From NCBI RefSeq assembly GCF_025548535.1, contig NZ_JAJLQW010000001.1, forward strand, positions 868,001 to 932,000: a stretch of 64,000 nt of DNA, written 5' to 3'. Below the pieces are notes generated by a model that worked only from the letters and a program-made list of their open reading frames with translations, did not search any database and was not told the origin of the DNA. Positions 26,794 through 36,309 of this stretch are shown here, in pieces. Numbering within the stretch: position 1 is the stretch's first letter; each line of letters opens with the position of its first letter. The position numbers were made by a program, and so were the translations under genes. This DNA is from Undibacterium sp. Jales W-56 (GTDB taxonomy: Bacteria; Pseudomonadota; Gammaproteobacteria; Burkholderiales; Burkholderiaceae_D).

Positions 26794-28497
26794 ATGATGA
26801 ATAACGATCCACGCTGGGATGCAAGCCGCGAAATCCATGCACCACGCGGCGCTGAAAAGACTTGCAAAACCTGGGTAGCCGAAGCCGCCTACCGCATGAT
26901 TCAGAACAATCTGGATCCGGCCGTTGCCGAGAATCCCAAGCACCTGGTGGTGTACGGCGGCATCGGCCGTGCTGCACGCAACTGGGCTTGCTACGACCAG
27001 ATCCTGGCGTCCTTAAAAGAATTGGGCGAAGACGAAACTTTGCTGATCCAGTCGGGCAAGCCGGTCGGCGTGTTTAAAACGCATGAAGATGCGCCGCGCG
27101 TCCTGATCGCGAATTCCAATCTGGTACCGAAGTGGGCCAACTGGGAACATTTCAATGAGCTCGACCGTCAGGGTCTGTTCATGTACGGCCAGATGACGGC
27201 CGGTAGCTGGATCTACATCGGTACCCAGGGTATCGTGCAGGGCACCTATGAAACCTTCGCCGAAGCAGGGCGTCAGCATTTCGGCGGCGACTGGGGCGGA
27301 CGCTGGATTTTGACCGCAGGTCTGGGCGGCATGGGGGGCGCGCAGCCACTGGCAGCGAGTTTCGCCGGTGCGGTGTCTCTGAATATCGAATGTCAGCAAT
27401 CAAGCATCGACTTCCGTCTGCGTACCCGTTACGTCGACAAGCAAGCCAAGGATCTGGACGATGCCCTGGCGCTGATCAGGCATCATTGCGAGCGTAAGGA
27501 GGCGGTATCGATCGCCTTGCTCGGCAATGCCGCAGAGATATTGCCCGAGCTGGTGAAACGCGCCAAAGCCGGCGGCATGAAGCCCGATCTGGTGACCGAC
27601 CAAACCTCGGCGCATGATCTGATCAATGGGTATTTGCCGATAGGCTGGAGCGTCGAGCAATGGAAGGCGGCACAGCAGGACGCCAGCCAGCATGCCAGGC
27701 TGACTGCCGATGCGGCGCAGGGCTGCGCGGTGCATGTGCAGGCGATGCTGGATTTCCATGCGATGGGTATTCCTACCGTGGATTATGGCAATAACATCCG
27801 TCAGGTTGCGTTTGATAGCGGCGTTAAAAACGCTTTCGATTTTCCCGGCTTTGTTCCTGCGTATATCCGTCCGCTGTTCTGCGATGGCAAAGGCCCGTTC
27901 CGCTGGGTCGCTTTATCCGGCGATCCGGAAGACATTCGTAAAACCGATGCCAAGATTAAAGAACTGTTCCCGCAGAACAAAGGCGTGCATAAATGGCTGG
28001 ACATGGCCGGTGAGCGGATTGCCTTCCAGGGTCTACCGGCGCGTATCTGCTGGCTGGGCCTGGGCGAGCGTCACATCGCCGGCCTGGCATTTAACGAGAT
28101 GGTCAAAAACGGCGAACTGAAGGCACCGGTCGTGATTGGTCGCGACCACCTCGATACCGGTTCCGTCGCCAGTCCGAATCGCGAGACCGAATCGATGATG
28201 GACGGTACCGATGCGGTATCCGACTGGCCTTTGCTGAACGCCTTGTTGAATACCGCAGGCGGTGCGAGTTGGGTATCCTTGCATCATGGCGGCGGCGTCG
28301 GTATGGGCTACTCGCAGCATTCCGGCATGGTGATCGTGGCGGACGGTAGCGAGGCCGCGGCCAAACGCCTGGCACGCGTGCTGGTCAACGATTGCGGTTC
28401 GGGCGTGATGCGCCATGCCGATGCCGGTTATCCGCAAGCGGTGGCCTGTGCTGAACGCAATGGACTGAATTTGCCGATGATTAATAATAGTAAGTAG
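26794..28497 (+). CDS. hutU: Urocanate hydratase HutU
   Basis: 567 residues, standard length. HutU hydrates urocanate to imidazolonepropionate using tightly bound NAD+. Recognised blocks: [42 protein letters not shown], and the late [14 protein letters not shown] and [15 protein letters not shown]. It is the first gene of the hut operon, under the HutC operator. The gene is visibly richer in G+C than the T6SS block. Confidence 0.98.
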   Translation: MMNNDPRWDASREIHAPRGAEKTCKTWVAEAAYRMIQNNLDPAVAENPKHLVVYGGIGRAARNWACYDQILASLKELGEDETLLIQSGKPVGVFKTHEDAPRVLIANSNLVPKWANWEHFNELDRQGLFMYGQMTAGSWIYIGTQGIVQGTYETFAEAGRQHFGGDWGGRWILTAGLGGMGGAQPLAASFAGAVSLNIECQQSSIDFRLRTRYVDKQAKDLDDALALIRHHCERKEAVSIALLGNAAEILPELVKRAKAGGMKPDLVTDQTSAHDLINGYLPIGWSVEQWKAAQQDASQHARLTADAAQGCAVHVQAMLDFHAMGIPTVDYGNNIRQVAFDSGVKNAFDFPGFVPAYIRPLFCDGKGPFRWVALSGDPEDIRKTDAKIKELFPQNKGVHKWLDMAGERIAFQGLPARICWLGLGERHIAGLAFNEMVKNGELKAPVVIGRDHLDTGSVASPNRETESMMDGTDAVSDWPLLNALLNTAGGASWVSLHHGGGVGMGYSQHSGMVIVADGSEAAAKRLARVLVNDCGSGVMRHADAGYPQAVACAERNGLNLPMINNSK

Positions 28498-28520
28498 ATG
28501 AGGGTGAGCAAGTGAAGACT

Positions 28521-28544
28521 CCCTCTCCCGCACGCGGGAGAGGG
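28521..28544. repeat. GC-rich perfect hairpin between hutU and hutH
   Basis: CCCTCTCCCGC and GCGGGAGAGGG form an 11-bp perfect stem with a two-base AC loop 23 bases after the hutU stop. No T-run follows. It resembles the common intergenic element of the type TCCCTCTCCC...GGGAGAGGG found in many proteobacteria, and may tune message stability between hutU and hutH. Confidence 0.75.
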
Positions 28545-28625
28545 GACGATAAAGTTGAGTTTAAATAATTAAAAATGCAACCCGCACTATCCATCGGCCT
28601 CTTGGAGCATAAATGGCCCAGAAGC

Positions 28626-28641
28626 CGCATGGATATTGCGG
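28626..28641. repeat. 16-bp sequence repeated upstream of hutH and downstream of parE
   Basis: CGCATGGATATTGCGG occurs here and again at 43628-43643. Both copies form a small CGCA/TGCG hairpin. Each is intergenic, which suggests a dispersed element, though only this core is shared. Confidence 0.5.
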
Positions 28642-28673
28642 GATGCTTTGTTGAAGTGCCATAAAGGACAACC

Positions 28674-30218
28674 ATGAACATCAATACTTTCATCATTCGC
28701 CCGGGTCAAATGAGCCTGTCCGACTTGCGTGCGATCTGGCGCACGGCTTTGCCGCTGGCATTGGACGCGTCGGCTTATGAGGCGATTAATGCCTCGTCCG
28801 CGACGATAGATCGCATTGTCAAAAAAGGAGATGCGGCTTACGGTATCAATACCGGTTTTGGCAAACTCGCCAAGACCCGCATTCCAGATGAACAACTGGA
28901 ACTGCTGCAAAAAAACCTGATCCTGTCACACTCGGTCGGCTCCGGCGAATTGATCGCCGACGATGTCGTGCGCCTGATCCTGGTGATGAAAATCGCCAGC
29001 CTGGCACGCGGTTATTCGGGTATCCGTGCCAGCGTGATCGATAGCATGATTGCCTTGTACAACGCGGGCATCATGCCGGCGATTCCGGTCAAAGGTTCGG
29101 TCGGCGCATCCGGCGATCTGGCGCCCTTGTCCCACATGACCCTGGCCTTGATGGGCGAAGGCCAGGTGCGCGTCAATGGTCAACTGGTCGCTGCCAGACA
29201 AGCATTGGAAACTGCCGCTATCAAGCCGGTTGTTCTCGCTGCCAAAGAAGGCCTGGCGCTGATCAACGGCACGCAAGTCTCGACCGCGCTGGCATTGAAC
29301 GGATTATTCCTGGCCGAGCGCCTGCTCGAAGCGGCAACCATCACCGGCGCCTTGTCAGTCGATGCGGCCAAGGGCAGCGATGCGCCGTTCGATCCGCGCA
29401 TCCATGCGGTACGCGGCCAGCCCGGCCAGATCGCAACGGCAAAAATTTATCGCGAATTATTGAGCGGCAGCGAGATCCGCCGTTCGCATCTGGTTAACGA
29501 TGAGCGCGTGCAAGATCCTTACTGCCTGCGCTGCCAGCCGCAAGTCATGGGCGCCTGCCTCGATATCATCAACAACGCAGCACGCACTTTGTTGATCGAA
29601 GCGAATGCCGTCACCGATAATCCCCTGGTATTTCTGGATACCGGCGAAGTTATTTCCGGAGGCAATTTCCATGCCGAACCGGTCGCATTTGCCGCCGATA
29701 CCCTGGCCTTGGCGATTGCCGAAATCGGTTCGATTTCCGAGCGCCGTATCGCTCTGCTGATCGACGCAAGCCTGTCCGGCTTGCCGCCTTTCCTGGTGCC
29801 GAATTCTGGTTTGAATTCGGGCTTCATGATTGCGCATGTAACAGCGGCGGCGCTGGCGTCAGAAAACAAGTCCCACGCGCATCCGGCCAGCGTCGATACC
29901 ATCCCGACCTCGGCCAATCAGGAAGACCACGTCAGCATGGCGACCTATGCTGGCCGTCGTCTGCACGAAATGGCGCACAATACCGCCACCATCGTCGGTA
30001 TAGAATTACTGGCTGCCGCGCAGGGTGTGGATTTTCATCAGCCTTTAGAGACTTCCGCCAGCCTGGCGACCGTGCATCATGCGCTACGCCGCAAAGTCGC
30101 GTTCTACGATAAAGATCGTTTCTTCGCGCCGGATATCGCGGCGGCGAAACAGATGGTGCTGGATGGTGAATTGAGTGCACAATGTCAGCATTTATATAGC
30201 CATCTTTATCTGGCGTAA
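28674..30218 (+). CDS. hutH: Histidine ammonia-lyase HutH
   Basis: 514 residues. The motif [14 protein letters not shown] (Ala-Ser-Gly near residues 144-147) forms the MIO cofactor that removes ammonia from histidine to give urocanate. Other typical blocks: [33 protein letters not shown]. Second gene of the hut operon, 176 bp after hutU across a spacer containing a hairpin. The Shine-Dalgarno AAAGGA lies 8 bases before the ATG. Confidence 0.98.
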   Translation: MNINTFIIRPGQMSLSDLRAIWRTALPLALDASAYEAINASSATIDRIVKKGDAAYGINTGFGKLAKTRIPDEQLELLQKNLILSHSVGSGELIADDVVRLILVMKIASLARGYSGIRASVIDSMIALYNAGIMPAIPVKGSVGASGDLAPLSHMTLALMGEGQVRVNGQLVAARQALETAAIKPVVLAAKEGLALINGTQVSTALALNGLFLAERLLEAATITGALSVDAAKGSDAPFDPRIHAVRGQPGQIATAKIYRELLSGSEIRRSHLVNDERVQDPYCLRCQPQVMGACLDIINNAARTLLIEANAVTDNPLVFLDTGEVISGGNFHAEPVAFAADTLALAIAEIGSISERRIALLIDASLSGLPPFLVPNSGLNSGFMIAHVTAAALASENKSHAHPASVDTIPTSANQEDHVSMATYAGRRLHEMAHNTATIVGIELLAAAQGVDFHQPLETSASLATVHHALRRKVAFYDKDRFFAPDIAAAKQMVLDGELSAQCQHLYSHLYLA

Positions 30219-30395
30219 GGGCAAGCGGATAAAACCAGGCATTTCACTACCGGGATGCAGGAGCACAGGGAATACATGAGAGACATCGATTGGCCTTTGA
30301 TCGCGTGCTCTTGTTTGTCGCCTGAGTCTCGGTCCCCGGTGGTGCAAGCGGTGTTTCGATAAGCCGAACAATTTAACTAAACCAAATCAGTCATC

Positions 30396-31007
30396 ATGCG
30401 TAAATGGAGCCAGCAAGACTACAAAACCATGCCCTGGAAAAACGGCGGCGGCAGCACGACCGAGTTAGCGGTTTTCCCCGAAGGCGCGAGCCTGGAGCAT
30501 TTTGTCTGGCGTGTCAGTACCGCGCTGGTCAGCAGCGATGGCGCGTTTTCGCATTTTGCGCAGATCGACAGAAGTTTGGCGATTTTGTCGGGCGCGGGTA
30601 TGAGCTTGCATGCGGATAGCGACGGTATTCATACACCGTCTAGCGTGACGTTGACGCGCGATAGCATGCCGTATTATTTTGCCGGCGAGACACCGATCCG
30701 TGCGGAATTATTGGACGATCCCGTCCGGGATCTGAATCTGATGACGCGACGCGATGTATGCACGCATTTTATGCAACGCCTGGAAGCAGGCGAGCACTAT
30801 GTCACGGCGCAGGATGCACAGCAAATTCTGCTGTATTGCGCGCAGGGCCAGGCCATCTTGAACCGGGAAATCGACTTGCGGGAAGCGGATTTAGTCTTGC
30901 TCGACGAAGACCATGAGCGGGCAGGCGTACGCATGGTGGTGCAAGCCAATGAAGATAGCGTGCTCTACCTGATGCGCATCAGCTTTCTCAACCTTGCAGG
31001 TGCTTAA
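30396..31007 (+). CDS. hutD: HutD family protein
   Basis: 203 residues. The N-terminus MPWKNGGGSTTELAVFP and the FVWRVSTALVSSDGAFS segment are diagnostic of HutD, a double-cupin protein. Its biochemical role is not settled; in Pseudomonas it is thought to restrain hut activity by binding an intermediate such as formylglutamate. It ends 3 bases before hutI. Confidence 0.93.
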   Translation: MRKWSQQDYKTMPWKNGGGSTTELAVFPEGASLEHFVWRVSTALVSSDGAFSHFAQIDRSLAILSGAGMSLHADSDGIHTPSSVTLTRDSMPYYFAGETPIRAELLDDPVRDLNLMTRRDVCTHFMQRLEAGEHYVTAQDAQQILLYCAQGQAILNREIDLREADLVLLDEDHERAGVRMVVQANEDSVLYLMRISFLNLAGA

Positions 31008-31010
31008 ACC

Positions 31011-32216
31011 ATGACGAACGTATGGATCAATGTCCACCTCGCCACCATGGCAGACGGCTATGGCGAGATCCGTGATGCCGCCATCGTAGCCGCCGATGGC
31101 AAGATCGTCTGGCTGGGAAAGCAAGCGGATTTGCCCGATCAATATCAATCTGCGATCGCGCATGACGGACATGGCTGCTGGCTGACGCCGGGTCTGGTCG
31201 ACTGCCACACGCATATCGTCTATGCGGGCAATCGCAGCGATGAATTCGAAGCACGCCTGAACGGCGTCGCTTACGAAGAAATCGCACGCCAGGGCGGCGG
31301 CATTCTGTCCACCGTGCGCGCCACCCGGCTAGCCAGCGCCGCTCAGTTAAGGCAAGCGAGTTTGCCGCGCCTGCGCAATCTCTTGAAGGAGGGCGTGACC
31401 ACACTGGAAATTAAATCCGGTTACGGTCTGGATCTGGAAACGGAAGCCAAGATACTGCGCGTGGCGCGTCAATTCGCCAATGATTTTGCGCTGCGTGTTC
31501 AAACGACTTTTCTCGGTGCGCATGCCTTGCCGGCCGAGTATACAGGACGCGCCGACGACTATCTTGAGCTGGTGTGTGAACAGATGCTGCCCGCCCTGGT
31601 CGCCGAAGGCCTGGTCGATGCGGTCGATGCTTTTTGCGAAAAAATCGGCTTCTCACCCACGCAAACCGAAAAAGTATTTCAGGCTGCTCAGCGTCATGGC
31701 TTGCCAGTCAAGCTGCATGCCGAACAGCTCTCAGATCAAGGCGGCGCCGCACTCACCGCACGCTACCGTGGATTGTCTGCCGACCATCTGGAATACCTGT
31801 CGCAAGACGGCATCAATGCGATGGCGCAGAACGGCACGGTCGCGGTATTGCTGCCGGGCGCTTTCTACTTTTTGCGCGAAAGCAAATTGCCGCCGGTTGC
31901 CGCCCTGCGTGCAGCCCAGGTGCCAATCGCGATCTCTACGGATTGCAATCCCGGTACCTCGCCGATGACCTCCTTGCTGCTGGCGATGAATATGGCATGC
32001 ACCTTATTTCGCCTGACGCCCTTGGAAGCACTGGCGGGTACCACCAGGCATGCCGCACGCGCCTTGGGACTACAAAATCAGATCGGTACTTTAGAAGTAG
32101 GCAAGGCTGCCGACTTCGCTTTATGGGCGATCGACCGACCTGGCGACCTGGCTTACGCGATCGGCGGCAATCCCTGTACGGGTATTGTATTTGCGGGAGT
32201 GCCACGGCTTGGTTAA
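31011..32216 (+). CDS. hutI: Imidazolonepropionase HutI
   Basis: 401 residues, amidohydrolase fold. Metal-binding and catalytic patterns are in place: [45 protein letters not shown] and [10 protein letters not shown]. It cleaves imidazolonepropionate to N-formimino-glutamate. The 2-bp gap from hutD implies one transcript. No hutG or hutF follows. Confidence 0.97.
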   Translation: MTNVWINVHLATMADGYGEIRDAAIVAADGKIVWLGKQADLPDQYQSAIAHDGHGCWLTPGLVDCHTHIVYAGNRSDEFEARLNGVAYEEIARQGGGILSTVRATRLASAAQLRQASLPRLRNLLKEGVTTLEIKSGYGLDLETEAKILRVARQFANDFALRVQTTFLGAHALPAEYTGRADDYLELVCEQMLPALVAEGLVDAVDAFCEKIGFSPTQTEKVFQAAQRHGLPVKLHAEQLSDQGGAALTARYRGLSADHLEYLSQDGINAMAQNGTVAVLLPGAFYFLRESKLPPVAALRAAQVPIAISTDCNPGTSPMTSLLLAMNMACTLFRLTPLEALAGTTRHAARALGLQNQIGTLEVGKAADFALWAIDRPGDLAYAIGGNPCTGIVFAGVPRLG

Positions 32217-32246
32217 ACTGGCACTTTAGTTTAATAGGGTCCTATC

Positions 32247-35200
32247 GTGACGACATCTGCCAGAGCGAATTTGCCATCAAGCCTGCAAGCGCATTTGAAA
32301 AAAAGCTGGCAAAGTCGCATCGGAAAAATCCTGATCAGTCTGGCGTGCCTCCTGATATTGCTCGCTTCGCTTAGTTGGTTATTTTTGCCGTCTTACGTCA
32401 AACGTATCGCCACCGAGCAAGTGCAGCAACAATTAGGACGCAAGCTAGAGATTGGCGCGATGCATTTCTCACCTTTCGCGCTGGCAATGACGGCGGATCA
32501 TCTCACCTTGTATGAGGCAGATCAAAAAACTGTCGCCGTTTCTGTCAAAAATCTATTACTCAACCTCTCGCTCAGTTCTGCCTGGCACCGAGCCCTGGTC
32601 ATTGATGAAATTCGATTGGGCGATCCTTACGTTCATCTGGCACGCACCAGCGCGGAAGACTATGGCCGTTATAATTTTTCGGACATTATCGACAAGATTG
32701 CAGCCCAACCCAAGAGCAGCAGCGCTCCCTTGCGCTTTTCGCTGGCGAATGTGCAATTGCAAAACGGCAGCATCACATTTGACGATCAGGTCGTCAAGAA
32801 ACAAACCAGGATAGAAGCGCTGCAAATTGCATTACCATTTTTATCTAACTTCCCGACAGAAGTGAACAGCTTCGTGCAGCCGATGTTGTCCGCCAAAATC
32901 AACGGCACACCTTTTGAATTGAAAGCGCGCAGCAAACCTTTTGTCGATAGTCTCGATACGACCCTGGCAATTGATATCGATCAACTCGATGTGCCCAATT
33001 ACTTGGCTTACGTCCCCATTCCAATGCCGCTGAAAATACATAGCGCGAAACTTTCCACCAGGCTGGATTTGGTATTTAGCCGTAAACAACAGCGCTCAGA
33101 AATACTCCTGTCCGGCAAGTTGCAATTGCATAAGCTTGCCGTGAACGACCACGCGGATGCCCCTTTGCTGCAAAGCGATGCAATCAGCGCGCAACTCAAG
33201 CAAGTCAATCTCTTGACCGGTGTCGCGGCAGTTGATCAGTTACAGATGGAGGCCCCGCAAGTCTGGCTCGACCTGGATAAAAAAGGTCAGTTGAACTGGC
33301 TAACATTAGCAAAGCCAGATGCCGATAAAAAAGCGGGATCGACCGCTGCCGTCGTCGCCAAGACAGCAGCGCCGGCACCTGGCAAAAAATCTGCCCCGGC
33401 ATTGACATTGAATATCCTGCAAATCAACAAAGGGCAAGTGCATTTCAGCGATGCCGTCCATTCATCGCCAGTCAGTACCATCAATCTAAAAGAGATCGCG
33501 CTCACGGTCAGGCAATTCAGCACCGATGCCGCAGCCAAGCCTGCCAGTATCTTGCTTCATCTGCGCACTGAGCAAGATGCACAGGCAACATTTGAAGGCG
33601 AATTCAGCAGCGCTCATGGCATGGCAGATGGTCAGATGGCGCTGACGACGCTGCCGCTGGAAGCCTATCAGGCTTATCTGAATCCGCTATTGGCTGCGAC
33701 ACTGGCGGGCAAATTGTCGGTGCAATCGCATCTGCATAGTCAGGATGGACAATGGCAAATCAGCGATCTGAATGCGCAATTGGCGGATTTCTCCATGCAG
33801 GCAAAGACCAAAGGCGAGGGCGGCATTGCGCTGAAGTCGCTGTCTTTGGGCAAGCTCAATCTCGATACGGCAAGCAGGCGGGTGAATGCGGCCAGTCTTG
33901 ACCTGCATGGCATCAAAGCCGATATCCGGCGCGATCAGACGGCAAAATGGAATCTGCAAAAATTCATGGTGGAGCACAAGGTATCTGTAGCAGATAACAG
34001 GACAGCGCCGATGAACACTCCTGCACCGGCGAGTGTTGCAGTGGAATCGGCAACAGCAAGCAAGCCAGTACCGGATCCATCAGCTACGCAAGCCTGGCAA
34101 GCGCGCGTGCAGAATGTTGCGCTGACGGATAGCCATGTACGGTTTGACGATTATTCGCGCTACCCTAGCGTCCATCTGGACATCGATAGCATTAACTTAC
34201 AAGCCAGCAATCTCAGCAGCGATCTGTCGCAAGCGGCTAGCCTGAAGTTGAAGAGCGTGCTGAACCGCAAAGGTACACTGAGTCTGAGTGCGGATGCTAG
34301 CAGTGGTTTGAAAAACATCACGGTCGCATTGGATGCGCAGACTTTATCTGTCGCCGCTTTTTATCCTTATTTCGCGCAGCAATTGAATGTGAGCTTGAGT
34401 CGCGGCGATGCCAGCGCCAAAGGTAAGCTGAGTATATTGAATGAAAAAGGGCAAGCGCCGAAAATCGCCTATGACGGTAATCTCAGGCTCAGCGACTTCC
34501 ACATGCTGGAAGGCAGCGATAACGAAGATTTCCTGACCTGGAAAACCATCGATATGGATGGTATCAGCGCTAAGCTGGGCAATGCGAAGCCTGCCGTGCT
34601 GTTGAAAAAATTAAACCTGGTCGATTTTTATGTGCGTGCGGTGCTGTCCGACAAAGGTAAGCTGAATCTGCAAAATATCATGGTCAGCAAAACGGCGGAA
34701 GTGCCTGGAGCGGCAGCAGGCACGGCGACCGCCGCCAATGCCGATGTAATTAAGAGCGTAATTAAGGATGTAACTAAGGACGCAACTAAGGATGTCACTC
34801 AAGATATCAACAGCATAGCAAGCACAGTCGCAGCGCCTGCCAGCGATACGGCAATAACTGCATCGGCTTCAGCGATCACGCCGGCGACCCAACCCGCAGT
34901 CGGTTCAGCGCAGGCAGCGAATCCTCTGATCATCCGCATCGCGCAAACCACGCTGCGCGGCGGGAATATCAATTTCACCGATAACTTCATCCGTCCGAAT
35001 TACAGCGCCAACCTGACCGGCGTCAGCGGCACCATCGGCGCCATCGCGTCCGATGATCCGCAAGCGGCGACCATAGAACTCACCGGGAAAATCGATAACG
35101 ATGCGCCATTAGTCATCTCCGGTTCGCTGAATCCCTTGTCATCGCCGATTTTCCTGGATATTAAAGGCAGCGCGAGCGGCATGGAACTGACGCGCCTGAC

Positions 35201-36116
35201 GCCCTATGCCGCCAAATATGCGGGCTATGCGATTGATAAAGGAAAGCTGTCGGTGCAGGTGTCGTATCGTGTCGAGAACCAGCAATTGAAAGCCGAGAAT
35301 GAAGTACGTCTCGATCAATTGACCTTCGGCGAAAAAATCGACAGCCCGACTGCGACTCATCTTCCAGTACAGCTCGCGTTGGCGCTGTTGCGCGATAACG
35401 ATGGGAAGGTGAATATCAATTTGCCGATTTCCGGATCTTTATCTGATCCGCAATTTTCCGTCGGTGGGATTATCTGGAAAGTGCTGGTCAATCTGATTAC
35501 CAAGGCGGTGACTGCACCATTCTCTTTGCTCAGTTCGGCGTTCGGCGGTGGTGAAGAACTCGCCTATGTGGAATTCGCACCCGGCATGACTGCGTTGACA
35601 CCGGATGCCATCAGCAAACTCGATAAACTCGCCAAGGCTTTGAATAATCGCGGCAGTTTGAGGATGGATATCCTGGGCAGAATCGACCCTGTTACTGATG
35701 CCGAGGGCTTGCGCCATATCAGCCTAGATAAAAAAATCAAGATCGCCAAATTGGCCAGCCTGCAAAAGAAAAATCCTCAGCTTGCGGGTGAACAGCTCAT
35801 TCCGGACGACGCCGATAAAAAAGCATTTTTGCAAGATGTCTATAAAGCAGAGAAATTCAGCAAGCCGCGTAATATACTCGGACTCGCCAAAACTTTGCCA
35901 GCCGAAGAGGTCGAGCGATTAATCCTCAGCAATACACCGGTAACACCGGATCACCTGCGTGAATTGGCGCAGCATAGAGCAGACATTGTCAGAGACTATC
36001 TGGAGCAAAAGGCGGGGGTCAGCAAAGACAGATTATTTTTGATTGCACCCAAGCTGAATACCGACGGAATTAAAGATAAAGGCTTGCCAAGCCGGGTAGA
36101 CTTTTTGATCAAATAG
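32247..36116 (+). CDS. DUF748 (AsmA-like) envelope protein
   Basis: 1289 residues from GTG 32247. An N-terminal membrane helix (about 26-50, ILISLACLLILLASLSWLFLP) is followed by a long repetitive beta-rich body with YNFSDIIDKI, the DUF748 mark. Long Ala/Pro/Lys linkers separate modules near residues 360-385, 590-620 and 810-885. The C-terminal 200 residues include a DUF748-type VEFAPGMTALTPDAISKLDKLAKAL segment recalling OmpA. Related AsmA/TamB-like proteins span the periplasm and may move lipids; function here is inferred. The linker near 34745-34810 holds a small in-frame repeat. Confidence 0.85.
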   Translation: MTTSARANLPSSLQAHLKKSWQSRIGKILISLACLLILLASLSWLFLPSYVKRIATEQVQQQLGRKLEIGAMHFSPFALAMTADHLTLYEADQKTVAVSVKNLLLNLSLSSAWHRALVIDEIRLGDPYVHLARTSAEDYGRYNFSDIIDKIAAQPKSSSAPLRFSLANVQLQNGSITFDDQVVKKQTRIEALQIALPFLSNFPTEVNSFVQPMLSAKINGTPFELKARSKPFVDSLDTTLAIDIDQLDVPNYLAYVPIPMPLKIHSAKLSTRLDLVFSRKQQRSEILLSGKLQLHKLAVNDHADAPLLQSDAISAQLKQVNLLTGVAAVDQLQMEAPQVWLDLDKKGQLNWLTLAKPDADKKAGSTAAVVAKTAAPAPGKKSAPALTLNILQINKGQVHFSDAVHSSPVSTINLKEIALTVRQFSTDAAAKPASILLHLRTEQDAQATFEGEFSSAHGMADGQMALTTLPLEAYQAYLNPLLAATLAGKLSVQSHLHSQDGQWQISDLNAQLADFSMQAKTKGEGGIALKSLSLGKLNLDTASRRVNAASLDLHGIKADIRRDQTAKWNLQKFMVEHKVSVADNRTAPMNTPAPASVAVESATASKPVPDPSATQAWQARVQNVALTDSHVRFDDYSRYPSVHLDIDSINLQASNLSSDLSQAASLKLKSVLNRKGTLSLSADASSGLKNITVALDAQTLSVAAFYPYFAQQLNVSLSRGDASAKGKLSILNEKGQAPKIAYDGNLRLSDFHMLEGSDNEDFLTWKTIDMDGISAKLGNAKPAVLLKKLNLVDFYVRAVLSDKGKLNLQNIMVSKTAEVPGAAAGTATAANADVIKSVIKDVTKDATKDVTQDINSIASTVAAPASDTAITASASAITPATQPAVGSAQAANPLIIRIAQTTLRGGNINFTDNFIRPNYSANLTGVSGTIGAIASDDPQAATIELTGKIDNDAPLVISGSLNPLSSPIFLDIKGSASGMELTRLTPYAAKYAGYAIDKGKLSVQVSYRVENQQLKAENEVRLDQLTFGEKIDSPTATHLPVQLALALLRDNDGKVNINLPISGSLSDPQFSVGGIIWKVLVNLITKAVTAPFSLLSSAFGGGEELAYVEFAPGMTALTPDAISKLDKLAKALNNRGSLRMDILGRIDPVTDAEGLRHISLDKKIKIAKLASLQKKNPQLAGEQLIPDDADKKAFLQDVYKAEKFSKPRNILGLAKTLPAEEVERLILSNTPVTPDHLRELAQHRADIVRDYLEQKAGVSKDRLFLIAPKLNTDGIKDKGLPSRVDFLIK

Positions 36117-36309
36117 CATTGCTTTTTTGCTCTAAGCAAGCGTCATTTAATAAGTATTTTCAACTGGTAAGTGGCGTGGAGTAATATAGGCGAAATACTG
36201 TTGCCGTAAGTGGCAAATACCGCCACTTCAGAAGATGGTCGTATTCTTTACTGCTGCGCCAATGCTTCAACGACACATCGAAGAGAATGCTTCAGCCGGA
36301 AGAGGGACT

